A DNA stretch of 64,000 nt from Petunia secreta (GCA_029990175.1 JARKIP010000023.1:22587501-22651500), one strand, 5' to 3'. Shown: positions 45,051 to 56,481, counted from the stretch's first letter. A program made the numbers and translations. The notes: generated by a model not told the origin, from the sequence alone.

Positions 45051-45652
45051 CCAGCTAACAGAGATCGAGTTAACTCCCGCGGACCTGATGAACCTCAAAG
45101 TTCCAAACACAAGATCTATTCCAAAATAGTGTCATGCGCTAGTAGAGTACTTGGACAAGGGAATACTCCCTACTCCCTAGAGACAAGGCAGAAAGAAGAC
45201 AGTTGCGAAGGCAGGCGGCTCGGTATTGTTTGATTAATAGGGAGCTATACTATCGGGTGGTTAACGACCACAAGTTATGCACCAAGATCTTTTAAAAGTC
45301 AGTCCTTCATCAAGCATGTAGCAACGCTATCAGAAAGGTGAAAGCATCCAAAGACATAAAGGAATGGCTACCACTTGGCTTGAGAAGTACTGCTCTTGAA
45401 AGGTCAGCTGGACCTATATACTCGAGACATATATTTTCTCCTTTTTTGTACTTTATTTTTATTATTTATTTTAAACGGGCACTTAGCCCCGTCATTATTA
45501 AGTTCTTATTGGCTCTGCGCCCTGTTTATCAATAAAACTACTATTCTACTTAGTCAGTTTAAACAATCAGATCCATCTACGATCCAAACATTCATAGCCC
45601 CGACACAACTTAAGTTGAAGTAATAAACTCACTTCTTTTTGCTACAAAAAAT
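45051..45652 (+). other. T3 integrase stub and 3' region
   Basis: Residues like LTPADLMNLKVPNTRS and LDKGILP (45066-45180) open the integrase, then the sequence jumps near 45320 to the pol C-terminus (TWLEKYCS, 45373-45405). T8 makes what looks like the same jump at about 61330-61405. The zinc domain and catalytic core are gone. From 45416 it is non-coding and aligns with T1 at 6000-6190. Confidence 0.6.
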
Positions 45653-46213
45653 TGTTTAGGCCTAAATTTGGTCATTTAGGTAAAATAATTAAATTTATTA
45701 GAGGGTCACAAGAAATTCAAGAAAAGTAAGTAAAACTGAGAGAAAAGTAATAGACAAGAAAGTAAAGAATTTTATTTCTCGAGAATAGTGTAAGGAGGGG
45801 TATTTATTGTAGATATTTAACCAGCCCTAATTATGATAAAATATAAAGACTAATAAGGCCATGGAACCCTAACTAGGAAACTGTAAGCCCTAAGGCAGCG
45901 GGATGTATACCTTGCGTCCTATGCCAGCACCGGCTGAGGAGCAGGTGTGTATTCTGCGCCTGGTGACTTGTAAGCTAAGTCTAGTCTCTCCAGCTAGACT
46001 TGTATCCCCGTAAACAATTGTATTTTTTTCCTGAACAGTCAGTCCCTCCTCTTGCTGAGTGTTTTCATAAGCAGTCAGGAAGTGAATGCAAGAACTCAAG
46101 TACGATTACGTGTAATCTTGTAATTGTGAGGGTTCTTATTTGCATCTTTCTAATGCTGCAACTATTCTATCATATCTCGTAATTATTGAGATGTATCATG
46201 TAAGAAATAATGA
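45653..46213 (-). mobile_element. T4: minus-strand Tat LTR and adjoining internal edge
   Basis: The LTR is at 45653-46037 (385 bp, with an internal deletion), in reverse orientation: it begins TGTTTAGGCC, the complement of the usual GGCATAAACA end. The polypurine tract in reverse (CCCTCCTCTTGCTGAGTG, 46043 onward) shows it is a 3' LTR with internal sequence to its right. Confidence 0.75.
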
Positions 46214-48993
46214 TTACGGTCGTACATCTTCATAATGATTAGCTTTCCATCTAAGACTTTGTTTTGGAGACTCATCTGGGGCAAGTTCATCCGAAGATGA
46301 AGAAGAAGAATCTTCTGGGGATTGATCAGCATGAGAGATGTTCGCGTGGCCATGATCTAATTTTCTAGCAACGTTTAGTCTTTTCCTTCTCTTACATTGT
46401 CTCAATATCAGCCTATGTAATAAAGACCAATAAATGCAATATTTCTTTTAGGCTCCATATTTTGTTAGCAAACGAAATGATACATGTGGCACAAAGCGCT
46501 TTTCAAATCATCATGCATAAAGCGGTCCTTCGCATTATAGGATGCGTTTTCTATTTTCTATGTGTGCATTACGTGAATTTGTTTGCTGCTCTAGGTCTCT
46601 TTCTACTTAAGTGATCTGCTTCCTAGATCAAATCTCCTACCAATACACCTTCACACCCAATACTATACTCAAAATTCTGATATCGAAAATCTTTCGCATG
46701 TCCTGATTATGCCCTATCCCTTACCAACTCAAGAAACCTATTATCTAATAGGTTGGATCAAGTTGAATACCAACGCAGAAGATATGGTTAAGCAAAGTGC
46801 ATTTATCGTTTATTTGACACAGCAAGCATGCACATGGAGCGGAAAATGGAAAAGACAAGAGATATGTTGGTCAAACTCAAAAGCACACCTGACTTACTAC
46901 AAGACCTTTTGACACAATTGACCGAGGATCATTTTTTTGCTCCAGTCCACATTGTAATACATTGAAGGCGATCCAAAGTATTGTCAAACTTGCACCTATT
47001 CATGGTCAAAAAGGCATTCAAAAGGTTATCAGAAGGCAATAACGAAGTGAGAAACAAGGGGAACCTGTTTGATGTTACAAAGTTGGAAAAGAATGCAAAG
47101 ACGCAGTGACAAAGATTCCGTTATATGATGAAAGCTGAAATTCCGGTGAGTATCGGAAGCATATCCCTACCAACTAGCAAGTGTTAGACACTATGATGAT
47201 CTCAGGATGAAATTTTCTATCAAGATGTTTACAAGGCCAGCAATGAATTCGTACATAGAGAAAGACACTAGCAAATAAAGTTCTTGGAGTGATTTTGGAC
47301 AATAGCTTTATCGAGTAGTATGAATTCTCATGACAACAACTACACTGAAAAGGAAAAATACAATATAACTAACCTCTAAAATGGTCTTGACTGAAGCAGC
47401 AATGTAAGAATATACATGATACGTAGGCAATCCACACCGGATTCAGTAACAAAATCTTACTAACAATGAAAGTTGGTGCAAAGATTGAATTGCAACAGTT
47501 AGTTGGCAAGTACGAAAGATATTGAGTATCTCTTTCAAGGACACACAGGCATCAGAACAGGCAAATTTGCAAAGGAAACAATGGTTGTTCCGAAGTCCTT
47601 GATGGTCAACAAAAGCTGACCTCCTATTCAGTCACACAATGTTCAATATATCCCTTAAACAACATCTTTGTCACCTTTTCATCGAGATTTAACCTGACAC
47701 ATCTCATGCGTAAACGAGCAATGGTCATTTGACCACAATCCTTGCCTTGACTACTACATAAAGCACTTTGGAAATCTTTTATGATATGTACGCGGTCTAT
47801 CATAGTCTCCAACCCAAGGGCTAATCTATCATCTGCGGTCTAGGCATTCTCTTAAGCTCTATATGTTACTTTTACTTCAAACCTCGCTAATGTGCTTACT
47901 CAGTTTTGTGCATGTTGTCACTTTATTATAGTTACTTTGCATTTGAACACCAAAATTGGTCAAGAATCTACATTAAGAAGAAGCCGAAATGGCAAGCCGA
48001 GCTGGAAACATTTACCTTTCGGAACAAAGTTTTCTGAACTACAAGCATATGACACCGAGAGAATTCAGGAAATCTTAATCCCACTATTGTACAAGTTGTG
48101 GTACAGATAATCAAAATCATTTAGCAGTATACTCGTTCAAGAGACACAACAAAGAAATCCAACCACATAAATCTGAAAAGCTCTATAATTTTGGGAAGAT
48201 GGTCGTGAAAAGTAGAGAGCAACACATTAGTCATCATGATTAAGCACCAACTACTATACAATAAGAACCAACAAAACTCACATTCTCACACCGCACCTAA
48301 CTCACACAATAAACAACATTCCCCTCTGTCAAGACTTTCAACAACAATCTTACCAAGCCTAACACATTGTCAACAGATAAAAGGATAAAACCACACACCT
48401 TTACTTCTTTAGCTGAATCAAAGATATTGAACCAAGAAGCGAATGACTCCCTCGGTGCCCATTCCGAATTTTGATCCAACAAAGATATACACCCATTATT
48501 CAAACATTCAAGGCCATGACGCTGCAAAATACCCAGCACCGAACACAAAATTCAAAGTCTGATTGACCAAGGCAAGACAATGGTACAACATGAACAAGCA
48601 ATTGAAAACTGCAACTCTTAAGTCACATATGCAATTCCTATAAAGACCAATCCATCAAAGTTAGCTCCAAGACAGTTGAAGAAAAAAGCACGAAACAGGA
48701 AGACAACCCATCACAACCTAAGACAAGTACAAATTTTCACAACCACCAAATTCGAAAAATCCAAATACCAGACCTTAGCATGAGAATACAAGTATCCACA
48801 TAATCAGATTCATCAAGATACCCAATCGTCACACCAAATAACAAATGCATATTCAAGCCAATACTTTACTGTTCAATGCAATGCAACCACTTTGTTTCAA
48901 CTAATGAATCTTTCTTTGAGAGTAGGTCTTTCTACACAAACATAAGACTCGCAAGCAATCACAACAGACATGATAGTTCTTTAGCCACACAAA
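46214..48993. other. Unassigned block, possibly Tat 3' sequence
   Basis: No protein family is recognised. A short minus-strand frame (46214-46405) has a Lys/Arg-rich start and a Ser/Asp/Glu-rich middle (EDSSSSSSDELAPDES). A plus-strand frame at 46709-46912 follows a leader that resembles the antisense gene's start region in place, but its protein (MPYPLPTQETYYLIGW) is unlike it. GATACGTAGGCAATCC at about 47418 resembles a phrase seen in plant Tat 3' regions. The remainder shows only scattered stops. Confidence 0.35.
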
Positions 48994-49425
48994 GCTTAGA
49001 ATATGGCGACTAGCCTCGTCAGGCTTAAAATATAACGACTAGCCTAGTCAGGCTTATAATATGAGGACTAGCTTCGTTAGGCTTAGAACATGAAGACTAG
49101 CCTCGTCAGGCTTAGAATATGAAGACTAGCCTCGTCAGGCTTAGATTATGACAACCAACCTCGTCAGGCTTAGAATGTGACAACTAGCCACGTTAGGCTT
49201 AAAATATGACGACTAGTCTCGTTAGGCTTAAAATATGACGAGTACCCTTGTCAGGCTTAAAATATGACGACCAGCCACGTCAAGCTTAGAATATGACAAT
49301 TAGCCTCGTTAAGCTTAAAATATGATGCTTGCAACGTCAGACTTATAATATGATGATTAGCCTCGTCATGCTTAAAATATGATTATTATCCTCATCGGGC
49401 TTAGAATTTGACAATTAGGCCCATC
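48994..49425. repeat. 29-bp minisatellite, about 15 units
   Basis: The unit is near GACTAGCCTCGTCAGGCTTA followed by GAATATGAC, repeated head to tail with 10-30% variation. Each unit contains GCCTCGTCAGGC, a 4-bp stem with a 4-base loop. Confidence 0.9.
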
Positions 49426-49429
49426 CACC

Positions 49430-49620
49430 TTAGAATTAGACATTTATATTTTTTTTTTGCAGACACTACTATAATAGGCTTGTCCGCCTTAGAATTGAAT
49501 ATACATATATATTTTATTTTATTTTATTTTGCAGGCACTACTATAATAGGCCTATCCGCCTTAGAATTGGACATACACATATTTTTTTTTGCAGGCACTA
49601 CAACAATAGGGTGATCTATC
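49430..49620. repeat. Three tandem units of about 60-72 bp
   Basis: Units start at 49430, 49489 and 49561 with TTAGAATT, contain a T-rich run and GCAGGCACTACTATAATAGG, and end TCCGCC. They share the TTAGAATT word with the adjacent minisatellite, from which they may derive. Confidence 0.8.
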
Positions 49621-50095
49621 TAATCCAATAAAGTGGGGTAGAATTTTAAAGCATTCTCTCAAAAATTCCAAAAAGACACAAGTTGACACAGGTAGAATTT
49701 TAAGGAAACTCAAAATTCATTAAAGATCGATACTCACTAGCCCAAGAAGCAGCAACAAGGAGATTGCATTGCAACAAAGAATTAGTCACTAGTTTCATGG
49801 AGGATGCAAAAATCAGCCCTTCCCTTATCCCCACAACTCACAAGCAGGCACAGAATACTAACTAAAACAACAAACACGACAACAATTGGGGAAACACTAC
49901 AAATGCGGTAACATCATTATACTTTTATCATGTCATTTTACTCCTTGTATGTAGGGTATACAGCCCGACGCAACAGACAAATATCTCCTGACGAGAGGCA
50001 CTTAATAGCTCCTAACGAGCAGAAAATATCTCCGAACAAAAGGCACTAATAGCTCCTGACGAGCAGACAAATATTTCCTGACGAGAGGCATTAGC
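49621..50095. repeat. Unassigned spacer ending in GACGAG repeats
   Basis: 49621-49970 shows no gene. From about 49973 to 50095 a unit of roughly 45 bp repeats about 2.5 times, with words CTCCTGACGAG and GAGGCACTAATAG. CCTGACGAG is the reverse complement of the CTCGTCAGG core of the minisatellite at 48994. Confidence 0.65.
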
Positions 50096-51024
50096 TGTTT
50101 ATGCTTAAAATTGGACGTCTAGGTTAAACAATTAAATTTATGATCGGGTCGCAAGTAATATAGTAAACACGACGAAAAAAGTAAGTAAATAGAGAGAAAA
50201 GTAATGAACAAGAAAATAAATTGTTTATCCCTAAAATTGATCGCCTAGGTTAAACAATTAATTAAGAATGAGTTCACAAGTAATACAGTAAATACAATGA
50301 AAAAATAAATAAATGAAAGAGAGAATAATGAGCAAGAAAGGTAAAATTGTCGTATTCCTTGAGAATAGTCGGATTCTGCGGTGAATCGCGGTCATGTACA
50401 ATACAATGTAAGGATGGGTATTTATAGTAGTAGATACCCTATCCTAATTCAGGTAATATACAAAGACTAATAAGGCCATGTGCCTATAACTCAAGGCGGT
50501 GGTATACAAAATCCTAACTAGGAGACTGTAGCCCTAAGGCGGCAGGATGTATGCCCTTTGTCCTATGCCTGTACCGCCTGAACGGTCATAACTCGTATGA
50601 CAAACGTTTATCCTTTGCGCCCGGTCACTTGTAGGATAAGTCTAGTCTCGCCACCTGGACTCATATTCCCATAATAGTAGGTGGCCTATTTGTGCCCATA
50701 CAGTTAGTCCCCCCCACTTGCTGAGTACTGACGCGAGCAGTCAAGAATTGAAAGAAGCGTGATAGGAGACATAAAGATATAATTGTACCGATGCTCGTCC
50801 CCTACCTCTTCGCATTCATTGCATTAAATGCAAATCCCTTTAGTACAATGATATGTCTCTTTGCGATTGAAGGGGTTTTATACGTATCTTCCCAATCATG
50901 CTGCTGCTATGTTCATATCCCGTAATTATGGGGATACACATCATGTTAACTGCAGTAATCATAATTACGATCCCACATGACCGTGATCATTCAAATTCTC
51001 ATTCAAGTAACCCCCATAGACGTG

Positions 51025-51032
51025 TATATATA
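51025..51032 (+). promoter_or_regulatory. TATA box of the T5 antisense gene
   Basis: TATATATA in the context CATAGACGTGTATATATA, which is shared with the T2 copy (22839-22855, minus strand). It lies 87 bases before the ATG. Confidence 0.65.
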
Positions 51033-51118
51033 CGTTGTAATCATAGGGATTTTACTCATCAGTCTCCAAAGAATCTTCAGATGCCCTTTAGAAAAACAAA
51101 CATTCCTTTATCTTTATC

Positions 51119-52398
51119 ATGGCACAAGGACCAGATTTCTCCACTGATAGCTTTAGAACCCAAGACTATCTCCCTTCCTCCATTAGTTTCGAAGGAAATA
51201 GCCGCATGTAGGGCCAGACTCCTAAACAAGAAGGCGAGAATAGCAATCTTTCCATAAAATATTACCCTTCAGCAATTGTGAAGAAAGATCTGATGCGCAT
51301 CAGGTAAGAATGCAAGTGACCAGAATTTGTTGACATCATTGTTCCTGGGACTGAGGAAAGAATTTCCTCTCATCGGACCAGTTATTCGATGGTCCATACA
51401 TACCCTTTCACTCTATATCTCCATAAGTGTGTTCACTCAATTTTTAAAAGACATATGCCGCCGGTCTAACATCTGTTTGGGCCAAATTAGCCCCTCTACT
51501 TGGCGTCTAGTGGCCGTGCTGGAACATCTGGCTAATTGTGCTCAAGTTGCATTCACCTTCGGACATCTTCTAGCTTTTTATTCTCTCCGTTTTCATAAGG
51601 CTGGTATGTTGATGTTCATACAACAGGGGAAGAAAGGTATAGTTCCCAATAGCGAAGATTCCAAAGACCGCGGTTGGGTCTATAGGCACGTTTTTGTACG
51701 AATGGCCAGCATAGTTTCCTCTCTTCCCTTCTCAAAGGTCTTCAATAGAAACTGTAAGTTCTTGTGGACCCTTGTATGACTTAATGCTATCTACCTCTTG
51801 GAGCTTATTTTCATTTTTCTTTTTGAATCCTATGACTGCTATTTCACTGAGCCATGATGAGTTGACAATGTGGGTCACGACAATCTTTGCAAGGAACCAC
51901 CCAAAAACATTGACCTTCACTACCCTGGCTACTACGAATGGCTGGCGGGCAAAAGACCATGGTAATTTATGCGAGCAAATTTCAAATGTCTTCATTAACT
52001 CCCCTTTTTGCCTCAGGATTCTCTCTTCATGAAATGCCACCGCTAAAGAGATCAAGATCACCACCCCCTATATCACTCCTCTGCCTGACGTGCATGCCTC
52101 TCGTGGGAGAATCTTGGAAAGAGCAAGTAAGTCCCGCTCTTCAAAGAGGAAAAGACCTTCCAGGTCTACTAGCATTATGGCTGCCAATAAAACCCTTATG
52201 ATTTCTGACGGCAAGGGTGAAGTTCCCCAAGTGTCCTTGCCTGAGGCTGTGAGACCACTCTGATTGCTGCTACTGCATCTGGTCCGTCTACGCGAAAGCG
52301 TAGGCACTTGATAGAAGAGACCCACGTGGCTGAAGAAGAACTCATCGTGGAAGATTTAATAGCGGCGCCACCTGCCTCCTCTAAGCCTTAACAGCCAG
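51119..52398 (+). pseudogene. T5 antisense gene, exons 1-3
   Basis: Homologue of the T2 antisense gene. Exon 1 is 51119-51753, opening MAQGPDF; it has stops and one frameshift near 51440, after which CLGQISPSTWRLVAVLEHLAN and KGIVPNSEDSKDRGWVY are clear. Exon 2 is 51824-51961, 138 nt as in T2 (LTFTTLATTNGWRAKDHG). Exon 3 is 52017-52398 with the same basic patch (KSRSSKRKRPSRS). Splice sites: GTAAGT after exon 1; the first acceptor is lost (TTT for TAG); GTAATT after exon 2; CAG before exon 3; GTTAGT after exon 3. Exons 4 and 5 are missing because the LTR piece at 52478 begins inside intron 3. Confidence 0.8.
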
Positions 52399-53149
52399 GT
52401 TAGTTATGCTTCTAATCATGTAATTGTGCTTTTCCCATGTACCTCATAAGCTGACATTTCTCATTCATGTCATCGGTAGGAGGGGTATTTAAAGCTACGA
52501 TTTACCCTGTCCTAATTATTGTAAAATATAAAGACTAATAAGGTCGTGGGCATGTATACTCAAGGCAGCGGTATATACGAAACCTAACTATGAGATTGTA
52601 AATGCTAGGGCGGCGGGATGTATACCTTGCATCCTATGCCCCTACAGGCTGAGCGGCTGTGGCTTGAGGAGAAGGCGTGTATCCTCTGCCCCCAGTGATT
52701 TGTAAGCTAAGTCTAGTCGCGACAGCTGGACTCATATCCCCATAATCATTGGTGACATATTTTTGCCCGCATAGTTAACACACCCAATAAGTTTCAAAAC
52801 TACCCATTTTTGTTTCTCTCTCATAGCCAAAACACTCTCAACTCTCAAGAACAAAAATTCAGATCAGGTATGATACTCCTTCCCCCGACCATTTTAAGCC
52901 ATATTTAGGGTATTCTTGTTTAAACTATATCTAATTCCTACTCCTAAAAGTTTAAACTTTAAACTAAGAAAGTAAAGATAAAAAATTGAAATTCTTACCG
53001 GATGAGAAGAATGGAGTTGGATGATGTTGTAGGTTATGATTTAGTGCGGTGATGCAGTGTTTTTCCGATTGTGAGATTTTTGAAATCGCTGGCAGGTGTA
53101 TATAGAAAATAAGGAATTGGAAAAGGTCAAGAGGCGATCAAGGGTTCCT

Positions 53150-53356
53150 TTTATACCCCGATGGGCCGCGTACCTTTTTAGAAATAGCGGACGCACCTTT
53201 GGAAAGGGCGGTCGCCCAATCATTGGCAATTGGCCATGATATATTTAAGTAATGGGCGGCCGCCTAATGAAAGGACGGCCGCCAAAGGAAAGGGCGGTTT
53301 CATGTTGACCTCAGCCTAGGCAGCCAACACTATTAGGCGACAAAAATTCAGAGAGG

Positions 53357-53409
<53 letters not shown>

Positions 53410-53800
53410 TAGCCAAATTTTTAAAGGCCTAAGAAATAGGCGGCTACCCAAGCAAAGGGCGGCCACTGAATCAAAAGGGGCCTCCAACACTACATAGCAC
53501 CCAAGCTTTAGAGAGTACCCAATTTTACACTTAGCTAAAACAATTTGGCTAAAATAAGGGCAGCCACCCAAGCAAGAGCAACCTCCATGTGTGATAAGGG
53601 TCTCCAATACTACTGGTGTCCAAGTAAGGGCGAAAAAAGTCCAAAGAACATCGATTTCGATACTTAGAAAAATTTTCAACCACTTAGGAAAGGGCAACCG
53701 TCTTTTTTAAAGGGTGGCCGCCTATTCTTGGCTCTCTTAGGACTTTTTCTGGGCTCGTCACTCACACAATAAAGGCGGCCCCCAATAATGGGCGGCCTCT
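53150..53800 (-). repeat. AthD pre-ORF3 spacer with GGCGGCCGCC palindromes and poly(A)
   Basis: Repeated words GGCGGCCGCC, GGCGGCC and GGGCGG separated by 15-60 bases. A44 at 53364-53407. It is in the same place relative to integrase as the clusters of AthB and AthC, but with its own version of the motif. Confidence 0.65.
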
Positions 53801-53894
53801 CTGTTACATGTATTTTCCAGAGTTTTAAAATTCACACTACAACTGCAACTCATCCGTAACACCTACAAACAAAAAGTAATTAGCTAAAGCCTTA

Positions 53895-53935
53895 GGTTGC
53901 CTCCCAAAGAAGCTCCTTATTTAACGTCGTGGCAC
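53895..53935 (-). other. Conserved 40-bp box after pol (AthD copy)
   Basis: It aligns with 30401-30440 at most positions, including TTATTTAACGTCGTGGCAC on the plus strand. Confidence 0.65.
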
Positions 53936-53953
53936 AACGCCGACCCTATTTGC

Positions 53954-54289
53954 TCAAGGATAAATCAAAACCACAAAGGCTACCATCTTGGTGTCTTCCA
54001 TAACTCCCAAGTAGTGCTTTGCCTGGTGCCATTTCAGTCTAAAACTCTTCCCATTGCCATCTTCCAAATCAAAGGAACCATAAGGAGAAACATCAATAAC
54101 CTTGAACGCGCCACTCCATTTTGACTTCAACTTATTGGGAAACAATTGGAGACAAGAGTTAAACAACAACACAAGATCTCCCACTTTGAACTCCCGATTC
54201 CATATCTTCTTATCATGCACAATATTAATCCTCTTCTTATACATCAAAACACCTGTTACCATTGAAGGAGCGGCCTTAATACACAAGGT
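53954..54289 (-). pseudogene. AthD integrase C-terminal fragment
   Basis: An open frame of about 110 codons: NREFKVGDLVLLFNSCLQLFPNKLKSKWSGAFKVIDV and then VYGSF-type and RLKWHQAKHYLG residues. This is the integrase C-terminal SH3-like part with the GKLKSKWSG block (here NKLKSKWSG). The frame opens into Tat sequence beyond 54290, so the start is artificial. The zinc domain and core are missing. Confidence 0.8.
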
Positions 54290-54997
54290 ATCCTGGCGGA
54301 GAAGCCGCACAGAAGCTGGAAGGCCTAAGCGTCCTGACTGTGCATGACAAGAAGAATATCACAACAACTGCTGTGTTAGAAGATGAGCGCACCATAATCA
54401 GTGCACATGACATAATGAAGACATCCCAAAGAACATCGTTAGAATCCCGATGAAACTTTGTGATTCGAGGGACTTCATCAGTTTCCTCATGGACGAAGAA
54501 AGAAAATGAGGTAAATGTAGGTGAATTTCCTCCTATAGTTCTCTTATGCAACATCCATTCGGAACAAAGAAGGTTTTTTGGAAATATCAAACCAGGATCG
54601 AAGGCAAACATATTTTTAAGGAAGAAAAGTTTCTTGCTATCATAAGAAATTGCTAAAGAAGAGAAGTATTTTCTGGAGAAAGATTTGTGAATTTTCCACT
54701 GTCATGAAGTCACTATTTATAGGCAGAAGGAGAAAAGGATGGAGCACGAAACGGTCAAGCATCATTATTGTTGGAGATATGAAATGATTCTGAGCAGTTA
54801 ATAGTAGTTCTTGAAAAGGTGTATGGGATCGGTATCAGCCAATCAGAAGAAAGCACGCAAAGTTCTCGAAGAAATCAATATCATTCTTGGTCAGAGAGAC
54901 TGATAGTCTCAAGGAGTCAATGAGATATCTTTTTACATCTATGCCGCTTTCACTTCCTAACTGCTTGCATCAGAACCCAGCAAGTGGAGGGACTGGG
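54290..54997 (+). other. T6 3' internal region
   Basis: Tat 3' region homologous to 40490-41196, ending with the tract GCAAGTGGAGGGACTGG. It has the antisense frame (54611 downward: MFAFDPGLIF) and the minus-strand TATA box at 54714-54721. Confidence 0.65.
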
Positions 54998-55413
54998 TGT
55001 GTGGGAAAAATACGCCACCTACTATTACAGGGGTACGAGTCCAGCTGGCGAGACTAGATTTATCTTACAAGTCACCATGCGCAGAGGATACACGCCCGCT
55101 CCTTGAGACAACGACCGTTGAGGCGGCACGACCATAGGATGCAGGATATGCATCCCGCCGCCTAGGGTTTACATTCTCCTAGTTAGGGTTTAGTATATAC
55201 CACCACCTTGAGGTATGGTGGCATAGGCACATAGCCTTATTAGTGTTTGTATATTACCTTATTTAGGTCTGGGCATCACTACTATAAATACCCCTGCTCA
55301 CTTTGTATGGTTTTCATCGAATTTAATCACTTTTCCATCGTGATTATTGTATTGCTTGTGACCCCAATCATAATTAATTGTTTAAACTAGACGTACAATT
55401 TTAGGCGTAAACA
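54998..55413 (+). repeat. T6 Tat LTR with internal sequence on both sides
   Basis: 416 bp, TGTGTGGG...AAACA, with an internal deletion around the TATA/R segment. The left neighbour is a polypurine tract, as for a 3' LTR. The right neighbour is integrase coding sequence, not a primer site. Confidence 0.8.
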
Positions 55414-56465
55414 ACTTGGACAAAGGAACACTCCCCGAAGACAAGAAGGAAAGTAAGTGGCTAAGGGTGCAAGCAACGTGTTCCTACCTGATCAATGGAG
55501 AATTATACAGTCGGATATTTAGCAGCCCATTAGCTAAGTGCCTAGGGCCAGCATAAGCCGACCACGTACTAAGGAGATTCATGAAGTATAGTATGGGAAC
55601 CTCTCCGGAGAAAGGGCCCTGGCTTGAAAGATAATCAGAGCAAGCGATTTCTGACCCCGGATAGAGAGCGACACAAGAAAATTCGTTAGAGCATGCGATA
55701 GCTGTCAATGATTCTCCCATGCACTTCATCAGCTAGCATAGCCCTTACACATAGTAATTACACCATTTCCTTTCATGAAATGTAGGATGGACATCGTGGG
55801 ACCTATGCCCAAAGCACCCGGAGACGTCAAGTTCCAGCTCCTAATGACTGACTACTTCAATATGTGGGTTGAAGCGGCACATTACGACCGAATCTTAGAG
55901 CAAGAGGTGATACAGTTCATTTGGAAGAACATCATGTGCTGGTTCATAGTTCCTGCCGAGATCACTTGCGACAACAGATCTCAGTTCGTAGAAGCAGAAG
56001 TCACGGCTTTCTTTAAGGAATGGGAGATCAAAAGTACAGGGGAAACCCCATTCTCGCTAATGTACTGAATGAATGCTATGATGCTCATAGAGATAGGGGA
56101 ATCCAGTTTGCGCCGGTCATTTACTGAGGAGGAGCCGATTAATGAGGCTCTACCAGTCTCGCTTGATACATTGGACGAACGGCAAGAGCTAGCAGCAATA
56201 CACCTAGCATCCCAGAAACAACGAGTGGAGCAGTACTATAACGTGCAGATCAATTTGTGTTCCTTCAACATAGGAGACTTGGTCCTCCGCAAAGTATATT
56301 AGAGTACTAAAGAGGCCAAAGCAGGAAAGCAAGCCCCGAACAGAGAAGTGTTGTGAAAAATTTGGGGTATCACTGTAAAAGGTACGTACACCCTTGAAGA
56401 CATCGAAGGAACATCTATTACAAACAACTGGAACATCACCTGGCTAAAGAAGTACTATTCTTGAA
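55414..56465 (+). pseudogene. T6 integrase
   Basis: The best integrase of the Tat family here. It starts LDKGTLPEDKKESKWLR and CSYLINGELYSRIFSSPLAKCLGPA, then a damaged zinc domain (RACDSCQ readable around 55690). The core at 55775-56068 has Asp in LMTDYFNMWVEA and Asp in ITCDNRSQF. A deletion then joins KEWEIKS to TGETPFSLMY and removes the catalytic Glu segment. The C-terminal part (56069-56302: ERQELAAIHLASQKQRVEQYYNVQINLCSFNIGDLVLRKV) is clear, and the frame ends TWLKKYYS at 56463. Two or more stops. Confidence 0.8.
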
Positions 56466-56481
56466 AGGCTAGAAGGCCCCA

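Larger units (their letters stand above)
41560..45652 (+). mobile_element. T3: Tat-lineage element lacking RT
   Basis: It starts with a full 5' LTR inside the T1 3' LTR and has a Lys-tRNA primer site, gag (holding a TRIM), protease, RNase H, archaeal-type RNase H, an integrase stub and about 240 bases of 3' region. It is cut by the minus-strand LTR of T4 at 45653. The original 3' end may lie farther right (54311-55413 is a candidate), but I cannot prove this. Confidence 0.8.
50096..52770 (-). mobile_element. T5: minus-strand Tat pieces with second antisense gene copy
   Basis: Three LTR pieces in reverse orientation: 50096-50221 (the LTR end only), 50222-50702 (481 bp, full) and 52478-52770 (the TATA-proximal and start part). 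Between them lies the antisense gene (plus strand, 51119-52398). The first and third pieces could be the two halves of one LTR split by insertion of the middle element, but about 100 bases of that LTR are missing. Confidence 0.75.
52771..54289 (-). mobile_element. AthD: Athila fragment
   Basis: A minus-strand piece with the integrase C-terminus (53954-54289), the conserved 40-bp box (53895-53935) and a long spacer rich in GGCGGCCGCC-type palindromes (53150-53800) that includes an A44 run. Both ends are abrupt: Tat LTR sequence on the left and Tat 3' sequence on the right. No LTR of its own is seen. 52771-53150 is unassigned and gene-free. Confidence 0.7.

Noticed and set aside
48994..49425. 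29-bp repeats as a CRISPR array
   Set aside because: The units are head to tail with no spacers, diverge from each other, and lie in plant retrotransposon DNA.
53364..53407. A44 run as the tail of a LINE, SINE or processed pseudogene
   Set aside because: No target duplication or retroposed body on either side. It lies inside the AthD spacer and is more simply a homopolymer expansion.
53362..53697. Minus-strand frame ending in poly-Phe
   Set aside because: It results from the A44 run and from the GC spacer of AthD.
55414..55418. ACTTG after 55413 as the partner of ACTTA before 41560 (T3 target duplication)
   Set aside because: The bases after 55413 fit integrase coding sequence continuously and do not resume the T1 LTR.
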